Below the pieces are notes generated by a model that saw only the letters and a list, made by a program, of their open reading frames with translations, did not search any database and was not told the DNA's origin. A DNA stretch of 64,000 nt from contig NC_092566.1 of the NCBI RefSeq assembly GCF_037975245.1, forward strand, positions 2,048,001 to 2,112,000, written 5' to 3'. The DNA comes from Apostichopus japonicus. Taxonomy: Eukaryota; Echinodermata; Holothuroidea; Aspidochirotida; Stichopodidae. Below are positions 1-10,519 of this stretch, in pieces. The translations under genes were made by a program, and so were the position numbers. Numbering within the stretch: position 1 is the stretch's first letter; each line of letters opens with the position of its first letter.

Positions 1-176
1 GCATGAAACAGGATATCTAATTCAACTCTAGGCATAATGACTTATTTGTTATAGACCTTTACCCATACCCGTAATACTCACAGCCCTCTATTTATCCTGT
101 AACATTTTCATACACCTAAGCTCCTGCACCATCCTTCTCTCAAAACTCCCCAAATGATGGTGCAAAACATACTTAC

Positions 177-500
177 TTTGACAGCGCACACTGGCATCTT
201 CATAGTGTCCGCAGTCATGATTCCCAAAACCATTATGACCACAGTTTGAAAGAGAACTCTCGTATCCATAGCATCGCAAGTCGTCCATCCAAATTCGACC
301 AGACCCTTGGCCATAGTATGCGTTATGGTAGGCAGCATAAGCAGATGCGAAGCCTAGCTGTCTGCAAACTACGCGAGCATCATTTATGTCCCAGTCGTCG
401 TCACACACCGTACCCCATTCTCCGTTGTGTAATACCTCAACTCGACCGTAATAATAGGAACCATTTCTCAGTCGGATTCCATCAATACTACCCCCTACGT
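177..500 (-). pseudogene. SRCR exon of the left copy, acceptor mutated
   Basis: Encodes a complete scavenger receptor cysteine-rich domain with the family landmarks GRVEV, GEWGTVCDDDWD, VVCRQLGF and SNCGHNGFG. The donor is intact (GTAAGT, forward 171-176). The acceptor dinucleotide AG of the sister copy is AT here. The fallback AG would start the exon at 494 and remove two codons in frame. Read through the donor, the frame ends at a TAG at 88-90. Confidence 0.8.
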
Positions 501-526
501 ATACGTGAAGAAAATATTACATATTA

Positions 527-1277
527 GCATAGGCGTAGGAGCCCAATTTGATTGGTTGTGGGGGGGGGGGGGGGGCTGTCACGACTTGCCCGAAAATTGC
601 GCGCGTAGCGCGCGTTCAACATCTTTAAGGCATTGAAGACTCGCCCCAAACCGCGTGCGGCCATCTGAAAAATTTAACTTTCTGTTGCTTGCAAGTGACG
701 TTTTGTTCGTGTCGCTACAAAATGCAGAGAGTAATGAAACGTGATACCTTGTTACCTTTAGCTGGACCTGAGATGTCCATCGCTGTATCGTGTTATACTG
801 TGCTGTGGGTATTGACCGCAGCTGTATTTACTGACTGTACACTAGTGTCTAGTTACCGACGGTAGCAAGCTGTGTGTGTATTTTCTGGGATCGATGGTGG
901 TGTCTAACACTTCTATAACACCTCATTCGAAACTAGGTCATATTACCGGCATTAGACGTTTCTTTTTGCGCGAGTCTTCACACCCTTTAATGTGCATATC
1001 ATATAGGCATGCATCGGTTATTACATCGCATGTCAATTACATACAATCATTTGCCGTGTTATTATCCTCCATATTGGTTATCATTTTTGTCGGAAGGCGT
1101 TACAATAATAATGATAATCATAATATAAGTTTAACCATTGAAAAACACATGCAATTTATTTTTCTTTCAGTAGGTGCCCAAAAAATTTTCAGCACATTGC
1201 CCGAATTTTAACAAAAATAATTGGTTGGGGGGCTGCAGCCTCCCCAGCCCCCCCCCCCCCGCCTCTTACGCCTATGC
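527..1277. mobile_element. 751-bp element with short terminal inverted repeats
   Basis: Present in the left SRCR duplicate and missing at the matching point of the right copy (about 4210). Ends are inverted: GCATAGGCGTAGGAG on the left and its near-complement CTCTTACGCCTATGC on the right. Long G and C homopolymer runs lie just inside each end. No transposase frame is seen, so it is non-autonomous. A smaller repeat is nested at 625-990. A possible relative of its left end occurs near 50660, followed by a G-run. Confidence 0.75.
625..990. mobile_element. MITE family A, copy 1 (nested)
   Basis: About 366 bp, also found at 25900-26266 and 59270-59636. Ends are imperfect inverted repeats of the type TTAAAGG-N3-TGAAGACTCGC. 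The TTAA at each end would suit a piggyBac-type target, but this is inference. No coding potential. Confidence 0.8.
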
Positions 1278-2558
1278 ATAATACCCATAAAATTGACCGC
1301 CTTAAGTCCAATTAGGGGACATAGCACCACACACGCCTCTAGCATAATGCACGGTTCAAGAAGTTATGCAAAATGATGAAATTGTGGCTCTTTTAGAAAC
1401 ATTTTTTAAAGTTCCCTTCTGACGCCCACTCCCAGCTCAACCAGCACAAGCGTCCATCATATATGAATAGTACAGTCGTCCATTACAGGGGTGGGGGTTA
1501 CAGTGGGTAAGACTACGAGGAATAGTCTCATATCAATATATGACAACCTACTGACAATGTTACAATGTAAAGTTACTCATATGCTTTGTATTTAGTGTAT
1601 CATTTCACCATATTGTGCGTCCTTTTTGATGGTCTACGGTGGAAGCTATACACGTAAAGGGACTTTGACTTTAAAACGGTTAAACGAGCAAGAAATAGTT
1701 TGACTATGGGAAAGATAGATAGAAAAGGAAGTATTTTCTTACATCTGGTGAAGTACCCTTGATCTGTCGACTGAACATTAGCTGTAAAAATGGAAACAAA
1801 AAAATTGTTTTTTGTTTTTGTCAGTTTGTTTGTTGTAATTGTTGTTGTTTTGTTTTTTGGCAAATTAGAACAAGTATTAAGGCTGCTCTTTAACAATAAA
1901 ATAATTTGGTTTAATTAAATTCATATTGGGTATTTGTAAACAAAATGAATAAATATGTAAAATCATTTAAATGCAGTACAATTACTTATACTTTATATAG
2001 TTGAGGTGACAACAAAGTTAATAACATTAATACTACACTAATTTCTCCTTACAAATCATTGGCATTTTTTAACAATCCGTGATGAACTAAAAGTTACTTC
2101 AAAGTTATTCCTTACAATTTCAATGACAAAGGTTCCATATATAGGAATAAAGTATTTGGTGTGTGTGCAACGTGAACCTGGAGGTACATATTGTCCAATA
2201 CCTACCGTTAATAAATACATGTCTTAAAGACCGAATATTTCAAGTATCAAGACAGCGATTACACATGCAAGATTAAGGTGGCAATTAACATTAACAGAAT
2301 TACACTGAGGCAGGAATGTTGTTATGACTCATCGTCACGTGATCAAGATAAGAATATACAAAGGCAACAGTATATCAAAGAGGATGAAACACGTATGGGG
2401 TAAATGTCTGTGATCTTCTTTTTGGGTCGATCCGTGGGAAACGGTCTTTTGTTTGAAAACTAAGTTGTGGCTTTACATTTCGGTTTGTTTCACACATTAT
2501 GTATATTCATAAAATGAATCTATCCATAAAACAGAAAAGGTAATCGAGAGGTTCTTAC

Positions 2559-2640
2559 ATTGAGCAGTGGTCAGTTCTTCTGTTACCTCGCCGACTATTG
2601 AAATAATAGAAAAGAAGAAAATGAGTGAAAGTCGTTTCAC
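2559..2640 (-). pseudogene. Signal-peptide exon relic, start codon lost
   Basis: Aligns base for base with the functional-looking exon at 5492-5573 and keeps the donor GTAAGA and phase 1. The first codon is GTG. The encoded hydrophobic core (residues such as LSLIFFFSIISIVG) is preserved. No in-frame ATG lies upstream before the TAG five codons away. Confidence 0.7.
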
Positions 2641-2739
2641 ATTAAATTTTACCTAGAAGTATGATGATCTGTAGTTTCAATCATGATATAGGACAACCAT
2701 GATATTTTGCGAAACATACGTCACAACTGGATATTTCGA

Positions 2740-3165
2740 TAAAGATTCAAATTTTTAGCATTGAAAGTCAACATTTTTCAATTGAAAGCCGAGCGTTCGA
2801 CTGTTTATGTGGAAAATTCGATCCAAATAGTCACAGTTTACGATACAAAGACCAAATAAGAAGTCAAGATTTCAAGATACAAAAAAAAAATCCAAATTTG
2901 CAGATAAAATAGAATCTTGTTAACTTTCAATATAAAGAATCATAATTTGGAGGAAACCAATTTCAACTTTTTTATATATTGATATTTGAAACAACATATA
3001 TTGCAACGTTTGAAATAAATGGTCGAAATTTTGATATGAGAGGCTGAATTTGCAAGAAAGAAGTCGAAACTTTGAGTGGATATTGCGACATAAAATATGT
3101 AAATTTAGCTAAAAAAAAGGAACATTTCGAACACAAAAGTAAAATTTGTAGTGAACACATGGTGA
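2740..3165. repeat. Degenerate AT-rich periodic tract upstream of SRCR exon 1, left copy
   Basis: Roughly 420 bp in which short blocks such as TTTCAA, GTCGAAA and CAAATTTG recur about every 20-24 bases with heavy divergence. It lies directly upstream (transcript sense) of the signal-peptide exon relic, in the presumed promoter region. The same tract precedes the right copy. Confidence 0.45.
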
Positions 3166-3769
3166 AATTTCCTACGTCACTGTAGCATCTACAAATCTAA
3201 CATTCTACGGAGGAAATTATCAAACTCTGTGGGTTATATCGACTCCCCCATCCCCTATAAACATACTTTGTTTGATAGCTTCTTTCGCCGCACGATTGAA
3301 ATGTCTTCCACCTACCCACTCCCTTGCCCCCCCCCCCAATCATCACCACCATTTTGAGAGTGAATACTCAATGTGATATCAATTCATCCTTATTAATATG
3401 TCGTTTTAGACCCATTATCTGTGAGAAAAGAAATACATATAAATCGTTTTTATGAAATGATATAAATTAAGTCTCATTTGTTTGTAACACCCCATTCAGC
3501 TGGTTGCGTGTGGGATGCTAAATACCTCTTGTCGCGAGATACACTTTAACAGACACCACTTTCTACACTTAGTTCCTGCTGTATTCAGTATCATCGCAAC
3601 AGACTATAAAAATTCATTACAAGGTCTGCTGGTATCTTCTTCGTCGTCTTCTTCAAACAAGCATGAAATACTTAGACTTAAGAGAATAGAGCAGGATATC
3701 TAATTCCACCCTGAGGCATATGGCTTATTCGTTAGAGACTCTTACCCATATCCACAAATACCCAACCGT

Positions 3770-5573
3770 TTATTTATCCTGTAACATTTTCATACACCTA
3801 AGCTCCTGCACCATCCTTCTCTCAAAACTCCCCAAATGATGGTGCAAAACATACTTACTTTGACAGCGCACACTGGCATCTTCATAGTGTCCGCAGTTAT
3901 GATTCCCGAAGCCATTATGACCACAGTTTGAAAGGGAACTCTCGTATCCATGGCATTGCAAGTCGTCCATCCAAATACGACCAGATCCCTGGCCATAGTA
4001 GGCGTTATGGTAGGCAGCATAAGCAGATGCGAAGCCTAGCTGTCTGCAAACTACGTGAGCATCGTTTATGTCCCAGTCGTCATCACACACCGTACCCCAT
4101 TCTCCGTTGTATAAAACCTCCACTCGACCGTAATAATAGGAACCATTTCTCAGTCGGATTCCATCAATACTACCCCCTACGTCTACGTGAAGAAAATATT
4201 ACATATTAGCAAATAAACGACACCGCCTTAATTTCATGAAGGGAACATAGCACCACACACGCCTCTAGCATAATGCACGGTTCAAGAAGTTATGCAACAT
4301 TTTGAAAGTGTGGCTCTTTCAGAAACATTTTTTAAAGTTCGCTCCTGACGCCCCCCCCCCCCGTCCCCCACTCCCAGCTCAACCAGCACAAGCGTCCATC
4401 ATATTATGAATATTACAGTCGTCCATAGCAGGGGTGGGGGTTACAGTGGGTAAGGCTAAGAGGAATAGTCTCATATCAATATATGACAACCTACTGACAA
4501 GGTTACAATGTAAAGTTACTCATATGCTTTGTATTTAGTGTATCATTTCACCATATTGTGCGTCCTTTTTGATGGTCTACGGTGGAAGCTATACACGTAA
4601 ACGGACTTTGACTTTGAAACGGTTAAACGAGCAAGAAATAGTTTGACTATGGGAAAGATAAATAGAAAAGGAAGTATTTTCTTACATCGGGTGAAGTATC
4701 CTTGATCTGTCGACTGAACATTAGCTGTAAAAATGGAAACAAAAAATTGTTTTGTTTTTTGTCAGTTTGTTTATTGTTGTTGTTTTTTTTTTGGCAAATT
4801 AGAAGAAGTATTAAGGCTGCTCTTTAACAATAAAATAATTTGGTTTAATTAAATTCATATTGGGTATTTGCAAACAAAATGAATAAATATGTAAAATCAT
4901 TTAAATGCAGTACAATTACTTATACTTTATTTAGTTGAGGTGACAACAAGTTAATAACATTAATACTACACTTATTTCTTCTTACAAATCATTGGCATTT
5001 TTTAACAATCCGTGATGAACTAAAAGTTACTTCAAAGTTATTCAATACAATTTCAACGAGAAAGGTTCCATATATAGGAATAAAATATTTGGTGTGTGTG
5101 CAACGTGAACCTGGAGGTACATATTGTCCAATACCTACAGTTAATAAATACATGTCTTAGGGACCGAATATTTCAAGGATCAAGACAGCGATTACACATG
5201 CAAGATTAAGGTGGCAATTAACATTAACAGAATTACATTGAGGAAGGAATGTTGTTATGACTCATCGTCACGTGATCAAGATAAGAATATACAAAGGCAA
5301 CAGTATATCAAACAGGATGAAACACGTATGGGGTAAATGTCTGTGATCTTCTTTTTGGGTCGATCCGTGGGAGACGGTCTTTTGTTTGAAAACTAAGTTG
5401 TGGCTTTACATTTCGGTTTGTTTCACACATTATGAATATTCATAAAATGAATCTATCAATAAAACAGCAAAGGTAATCGAGAGGTTCTTACATTGAGCAG
5501 TGGTCAGTTCTTCTGTTACCTCGCCGACTATTGAAATAATAGAAAAGACGAAAATGAGTGAAAGTCGTTTCAT
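3770..5573 (-). CDS. Small secreted single-SRCR-domain protein
   Basis: Two joined exons: 5492-5573 (start and signal peptide) and 3859-4182 (SRCR domain). Phases match (1/1), giving codon TAC at the junction. If the donor after the SRCR domain is ignored, the frame runs to a TAA at 3770-3772 and gives 164 residues. An AATAAA overlaps that stop at 3769-3774. If the strong GTAAGT donor is used instead, a further exon must exist to the left, and I did not find one. Residues 1-17 (MKRLSLIFVFSIISIVG) are a typical secretion signal. The SRCR domain has six cysteines (group A number) yet lies in one exon, as in group B domains. SRCR proteins of invertebrates act in pattern recognition and adhesion; a role here is inference only. 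Confidence 0.75.
3859..4182 (-). CDS. SRCR domain exon
   Basis: 324 bp, phase 1 at both ends, so it can be duplicated without changing frame. It shows GRVEVLYNGEWGTVC, VVCRQLGFASAYAA, GRIWMDDLQC, SSLSNCGHNG and DASVRC in order. Six cysteines are present. The C1 and C4 positions typical of group B are replaced. Acceptor is ACGTAG, donor GTAAGT. Confidence 0.85.
5492..5573 (-). CDS. Start and signal-peptide exon of the SRCR gene
   Basis: 27 codons plus one base. ATG is preceded in frame by a TAG five codons upstream, so this is the likely start. Sequence begins with two basic residues and a hydrophobic core, then the acidic stretch EVTEEL. Donor is GTAAGA. The first base of the split codon (T) joins AC of the SRCR exon. 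Confidence 0.75.
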
Positions 5574-5679
5574 ATTAAATTTTACCTAGAAGTATGATGC
5601 TCTGTAGTTTCCATCATTATATAGGACAACCATGATATTTTGCGAAACATACGTCACAACTGGATATTTCGATAAAGAT

Positions 5680-6095
5680 TCAAATTTTTAACATTGAAAG
5701 TCAACATTTTTCAATTGAAAGCCAAGCGTTCGACTGTTTATGTGGAAAATACGATCCAAATAGTCACAGTTTACGATACAAAGACCAAATAAGAAGTCAA
5801 GATTTCAAGATACAAAAAAAAAATCCAAATTTGCAGATAAAATAGAATCTTGTTAACTTTCAATATAAAGAATCATAATTTGGAGGAAAACAATTTCAAC
5901 TTTTTTATATATTGATATTTGAAACAACATATATTGCAACGTTTGAAATAAATGGTCGAAATTTTGATATGACAGGCTGAATTTGCAAGGAAGAAGTCGA
6001 AACTTTGAGTGGATATTTCGACATAAAATATGTAAATTTAGCTAAAAAAAGAGACATTTCGAGCACAAAAGTAAAATTTGTAGTGAACACATGGT
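5680..6095. repeat. Degenerate AT-rich periodic tract, right copy
   Basis: Counterpart of 2740-3165 with a few substitutions. It lies about 100 bases upstream of the SRCR start codon, so it would include the proximal promoter. Confidence 0.45.
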
Positions 6096-6590
6096 GAAAT
6101 TTCCTACGTCACTGTAGCATCTACAAATCTAACATTCTACGGGGGAAATTCCCAAACTCTGTGGGTTATATCGACTCCCTCATCCCACATAAACGTATTG
6201 TTTGATAGCTTCTTTCGTCCCACGATTGAAATGTGTCCAACCTACCCACTACCCCCCCCCCCCTCACCATCCTCTATCATCACCACCATTTTGAGAGTGA
6301 ATACTCAATGTGATCTCAATTCACCCTTATTAATATGTCGTTTTAGACCAACTATCTGTAAGAATATAAATACATATGAATCGTTTTCCTGATATGGTAT
6401 AAATTATGTCTCATTTTTTCAGCTGGTTGAGTTTGCATGCTAAATATCTCTTGTCATGACAATTTAACAGACACCACTTTTTATACTTGGTTTCTGCTGT
6501 ATTAATTATCATGGCAACAGACGATACAAATCATTACAAGGTCTGCTGTTTTTTATTCTTTTTCTTCAAAAAATCACGAAACATGAAATA

Positions 6591-7360
6591 GAAAAGATAA
6601 CTGAGAGGTTCTTACATTGAGCAGTGGACGGTTCGTCTGTTACTCCACCGACTATTGAAATAAGATAAAAGAAGAAAATGATAGAAAGTCGTTTCACATA
6701 ATTTTTACCTAGACGTAGGATGCTTTTTAGTTTTCAATCATTATATAGGTCAACTATGACATTTTGCGAAACATACGTCGAAACTGGCTATTTCGTTAAA
6801 AGGTCAAATTATTAACATTAAAAATCAACATTTTTCAATGAAATGCCGAACGTTCGACAGTTATGTGGAAATTTCAATCCAAAACGACACGGTTTTTTAT
6901 ACAAAGGCGAGATGAAAAGTTAATATTTCAAGGTACCAAAAAAATCAAGATTTTCAAATGAAATATAATCTTGTAAAAGTTTCAACAAAAAGGTTCATAA
7001 TTTGGAGGAAAATGTTTTCAAACAGACAGCCGCTCAGAAGTAGGCCTGGTAACATAAAATTTCTGGTAACGATTAGGGCCCTTTTCTGGTAATATTTCTT
7101 GTTAAAGATTCAACAAAGAGAGTCATAATTTGGAGGAAAATGTTTTCAAACAGACCACCGGCCCGAGTCCACCGAGAGGATCAAACACCACATACGCCTC
7201 TACTGACATTCCTCTTTCATTTATCTCTTCTAACCCCCCCCCCCCCACCCTTACAGTAGAACCAGCGTCCATTAGAATGGAATAGGGTTTGTTACAGTAG
7301 GTTAGGCTAGCAGGAAAAGTCTAATACCAATATATGACAACAGTTGACTACAAATATAGT
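6591..7360. repeat. Older partial third copy of the SRCR unit
   Basis: Fragments matching the unit appear out of full register. There is an exon 1 relic at 6616-6697, the AT-rich upstream tract (6790-7010) and the intergenic block with a C-tract (about 7170-7350, compare 1320-1550). Divergence is clearly greater than between the first two copies. No SRCR exon is seen. Confidence 0.6.
6616..6697 (-). pseudogene. Third signal-peptide exon relic
   Basis: Same 82-bp length, same donor GTAAGA and same phase as the exon at 5492-5573, with several amino-acid changes (for example VTDEPSTAQ near the end). The first codon is GTG, as in the left copy. It has no SRCR exon of its own. It could only contribute as an alternative 5' exon of the neighbouring gene. 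Confidence 0.55.
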
Positions 7361-7381
7361 TTTTAAACGCGTCACCCGGCC

Positions 7382-8096
7382 GCGAATATTTTTTTCCCAA
7401 ACTGAACTGACACTGAAATTATTTCCTCGGTTCTGATTGGCTCTCAGCGAGCATGTGATATACTTTAGTATTCAACATGGATCCCTACATACTCTGTCAA
7501 TATCAGTATAATCAACACGAACAAATTCAAGATATTCACATTAGAAACTTTCCAGAATTTTTGGTAGGTATATATGAACGAAAGTATATAGTGTTCTTAA
7601 CACAATGAAGCAACTATTGCCAACTACTGCGCCCATTACAGGCAGTCCTCGATCGTTTGTTTACTCGCTTGACTCCGCTCTACACAACACATGTAATATA
7701 GCCTATTGTACTGTGTATTAGTATACAACACAATAAAACAGTGCATGTGTAATTGTATACATGTAGCCGATGTACATATGTACGAGGTGTTTGTGTACAT
7801 TCGGAGTTGCGATACTTTTAATTTTATAATCATAAATTCAAAATGTATTCAGTCAATGAATCATGATAGGCCTATTCGAATGTGCAGTGGCCATGAAGAC
7901 GGTTAACGAGTGTGTGCCAGCCAGTGAGTGTACACACAAAAATGCATTTGACGACATCTGTGTCTTTTGACTTGTTAACTAGTTGTATATAACCTTATAA
8001 CCTATACGTACGGAAACCTATTGGCTCGCTGAGAGCCAATCAGAATCGAGGAAATAATTTCAGTGTCAGTTCAGTTTGGGGGAAAAAAATATTCGC
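7382..8096. mobile_element. Non-autonomous DNA transposon with ~70-bp TIRs
   Basis: Left arm 7382-7452 and right arm 8024-8096 are near-perfect inverted repeats (one arm begins GCGAATATTTTTTTCCC). Differences are two extra C/G bases and a single substitution. The 570-bp interior has no transposase-like frame. The long arms could fold into a stable stem if transcribed. Confidence 0.85.
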
Positions 8097-8099
8097 AGC

Positions 8100-10440
8100 C
8101 CGCCTTTACATCATGGATAACTCGCCGCGCTTACAGTCCAAAATATACGAAGCCAGTTGCATATCTCACGTTGGTCGTTGACGGTTTCAGTTGGCTGAAT
8201 TACAATTCAGACTTATTATTGTTTAACGCTGATGTCATAAATTTACAACACAACTAAGCTCACAATGAAGCTAGATCCATTGACAGCTTACTCCTAAAAA
8301 TCATCTTGAATATAGTTACAATGAAACAATATAAAGTTCATATGACCTAGTGAAATGTTGTAGCAATGAATATTTCAGTGATAAGTTCATCGTACTTAGC
8401 AGCTAGCGTTACTTTCCCGCCATTTATACACTTAGAATAGCAACTGTAATACAAGTTTGTTGTATTCATGTCACAGCAGAAGTGTATTATCTAATACAAA
8501 ATTGAAAAACAGTTAATTATTGTGAGATCTGCTCATGAAAAGGATAAATTAAAATATTAACATACAATGAGGGGATGGCAACCCATTCGTTGTCCAACTG
8601 GTGGCTGTTATGAAGAAAGAAAACCAGTTAGAGGTTTTTGCCGGGGTTTTCCTGACAGGGGCCAGAAATCATCATCGACTTAAACAAATAGGTTTATGCT
8701 CTAGTAAATAGTTTACCGTGACGACGTGCTATCAGTTCTGAGTAAAATATTCACAATGAAATATATGGATGTGATCTCAAAATTCCTTAGACCAACTGGA
8801 GCTTTTCTGTAGTATAGGGTACCTCTCCAGTAATCAAATATACTTGAAACGAAAACACACAGGGGCCAATCAAGTGGGTCACTATATAAATATCAGAGAA
8901 AAGGGTAAGGGTTTTGGAAGCCACGTTCCCAATGAGCATGCCGTATACAGAAAGGTATCCCTCTCCGTGAAAAAAAGCCGTGCAAGATGTCAAAGCTTCC
9001 AAATTCAATGTTGGCAGATATTCCTAGTGCATGAGGCGATGGAAAGATCAACTTCACACCTTTTTACAAAGAATGTTGCCAGAAAAAAGGTAGAAATGGG
9101 AATGATATTATCAGACGCAACGAATCTATACATGAACAGTAGTGATGGCAGCAAAAGGGAGGGGCATACTGGGAAATTCCCACCCCCCCCCCACCCCAGT
9201 TACCATCTTTAAATCAAAACTGAGGCCTCCGGCTTTTTCCCTTAGATTTGCCCCTCATGTGCAATTTTATACGGGTGCCTTTCCTAATTTCGAAAATATT
9301 TGCTCCCGAACCACTCCTCCCCTCCCCCCCCCCCCCCTCCCCGCTATTCTGGGAGCTCTGGTACCGCCTCTGATGAGCAGGTCCAAGTCTTTGAGGATTC
9401 AGTCACTAAATTCGTGTCTATAAACGAGAGCGCGGATCCAGTTGGGGTGGGGTAGGGAGAGTGCACACAGAAATGAGTATTTACGTATAACCATTTTCTC
9501 AATAGCATATTATGTTGGCAATTATTAACCTTTACAATAAACGCCTAATTGACGTGCCAAGAGGTTAAAATGTCACATTACATTATGATAACGAACTCCC
9601 TTCATGTTGATTAACAAACTAACAAATGAACAAAAGAATGCAGGTCTATCCACATAGTGAACAACAATGGCGAATTAATTAACTTAATTCATCGGCTGTA
9701 AGGAAGTGGCGGATCCTGATTTTCTCGAGGGAGAGAGGTGGTCGTTTTAATATCGAAAATTGCACCAAAAACATCGGTAAAAAAATAAGAAATGGTCACT
9801 CGCGAATCGTGCTTAATTTTCCACTATATACGGCATCGTGCTTTCTACAATTTCATGTGTATAGCTAACTTTTAGTGCCAGAAATATTTCAGAAAAGAAG
9901 TCCCGGGTTCTCTGGGCTCCTCGCTGGCTCAGTTCTTGAAAAGAGTTATGTCCAGTTAAATAGATTAGCCAAATATGTTAAATTTGAAGGAAAATCAGCC
10001 GTGACATTACACTTGCAATGTTGATCATCAAGTGTCTAAATAATGAAGAGACATTCAAACGTTTTGAAATGTTAAATTTTCGCTTTTAAATGTGCTTTAT
10101 TCGACTGTGGGAAGTTTACGGTCAACAATGAATGCTGATGTAACGTTAAAGAATTTTCAACTGTTTAGGTTGTACCGCTCATAAATATATTGTATATTAA
10201 ATTACTTTACACAAAGATATTTTGTAACATTCCGTCTGCCTGTGGGTGGAGCTGAACATTCCCCCCCCCCCTTTTAGACTTGATCATATTCTGGCGGCTA
10301 CCCCCACCCGAAAGTTTACGCGGATGCGCCCATGATTATTTGTATTTTGTATTTCTTTTTAAAAATTCTCTCAGAGCAGGTATGGAAAATTGTCGATCAA
10401 ACTGTAAACCATGGGAGAAAAAAAAGACTTGAAAAACAAA
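8100..10440. other. Intergenic stretch without recognised gene
   Basis: Contains several short open frames on both strands with no family resemblance and no consistent splice sites. C-tracts at about 9182 and 9325 lie in G/C-rich repeat-like DNA (about 9140-9400). Another C-tract lies at about 10261. Nothing else is supported. Confidence 0.5.
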
Positions 10441-10470
10441 AAGGCTTAGTGGATATTAATTGTTACTTAC

Positions 10471-10519
10471 CAGTAGGACAAAGAACTGCCTGAAGTAGCA
10501 GTACAGCTACAAATATCAT
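10471..10519 (-). CDS. Candidate first exon with signal peptide
   Basis: ATG followed by 16 codons, MIFVAVLLLQAVLCPT, then one base and a consensus donor GTAAGT. This looks like a secretion signal exon ending in phase 1, the same phase as the SRCR signal exons to its left. No downstream exon is recognisable between here and 7 kb, so the gene is unidentified. It could be a relic of a further SRCR-family member or chance. Confidence 0.4.

Larger units (their letters stand above)
88..2640 (-). pseudogene. Secreted SRCR-domain gene, decayed left copy
   Basis: Left paralogue of the SRCR gene at 3770-5573, with the same two-exon layout: exon 1 relic at 2559-2640 and SRCR exon at 177-500. Two lesions are visible. 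The start codon position reads GTG instead of ATG, and the only nearby ATG, two bases upstream, is followed at once by TGA. The 3' splice site of the SRCR exon reads AT instead of AG (forward positions 501-502). The SRCR reading frame itself has no stop, so decay is recent or the exon is still used from another start. An AG six bases inside the exon would keep the frame. The intron carries a 751-bp transposon-like element absent from the sister copy. Confidence 0.75.
1..3690. repeat. Segmental duplication, left copy
   Basis: This stretch aligns nearly collinearly with 3691-6590. Both carry the same SRCR exon, the same signal-peptide exon, the same intergenic C-tract and the same AT-rich degenerate repeat. 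The left copy is longer mainly because a 751-bp element sits at 527-1277. The SRCR exon differs at roughly 16 of 324 positions between copies by eye. The left boundary may lie outside the window. Confidence 0.85.
3691..6590. repeat. Segmental duplication, right copy
   Basis: Sister of 1-3690, holding the intact-looking SRCR gene and lacking the 751-bp insertion. The boundary near 3690 is recognised by the shared motif GCAGGATATCTAATTC (AACAGGATATC at the window start). Confidence 0.85.

Noticed and set aside
8787-9212. Overlapping open frames on both strands, one with hydrophobic segments
   Set aside because: No family resemblance, and donor and acceptor sites do not fit a consistent exon; probably chance.
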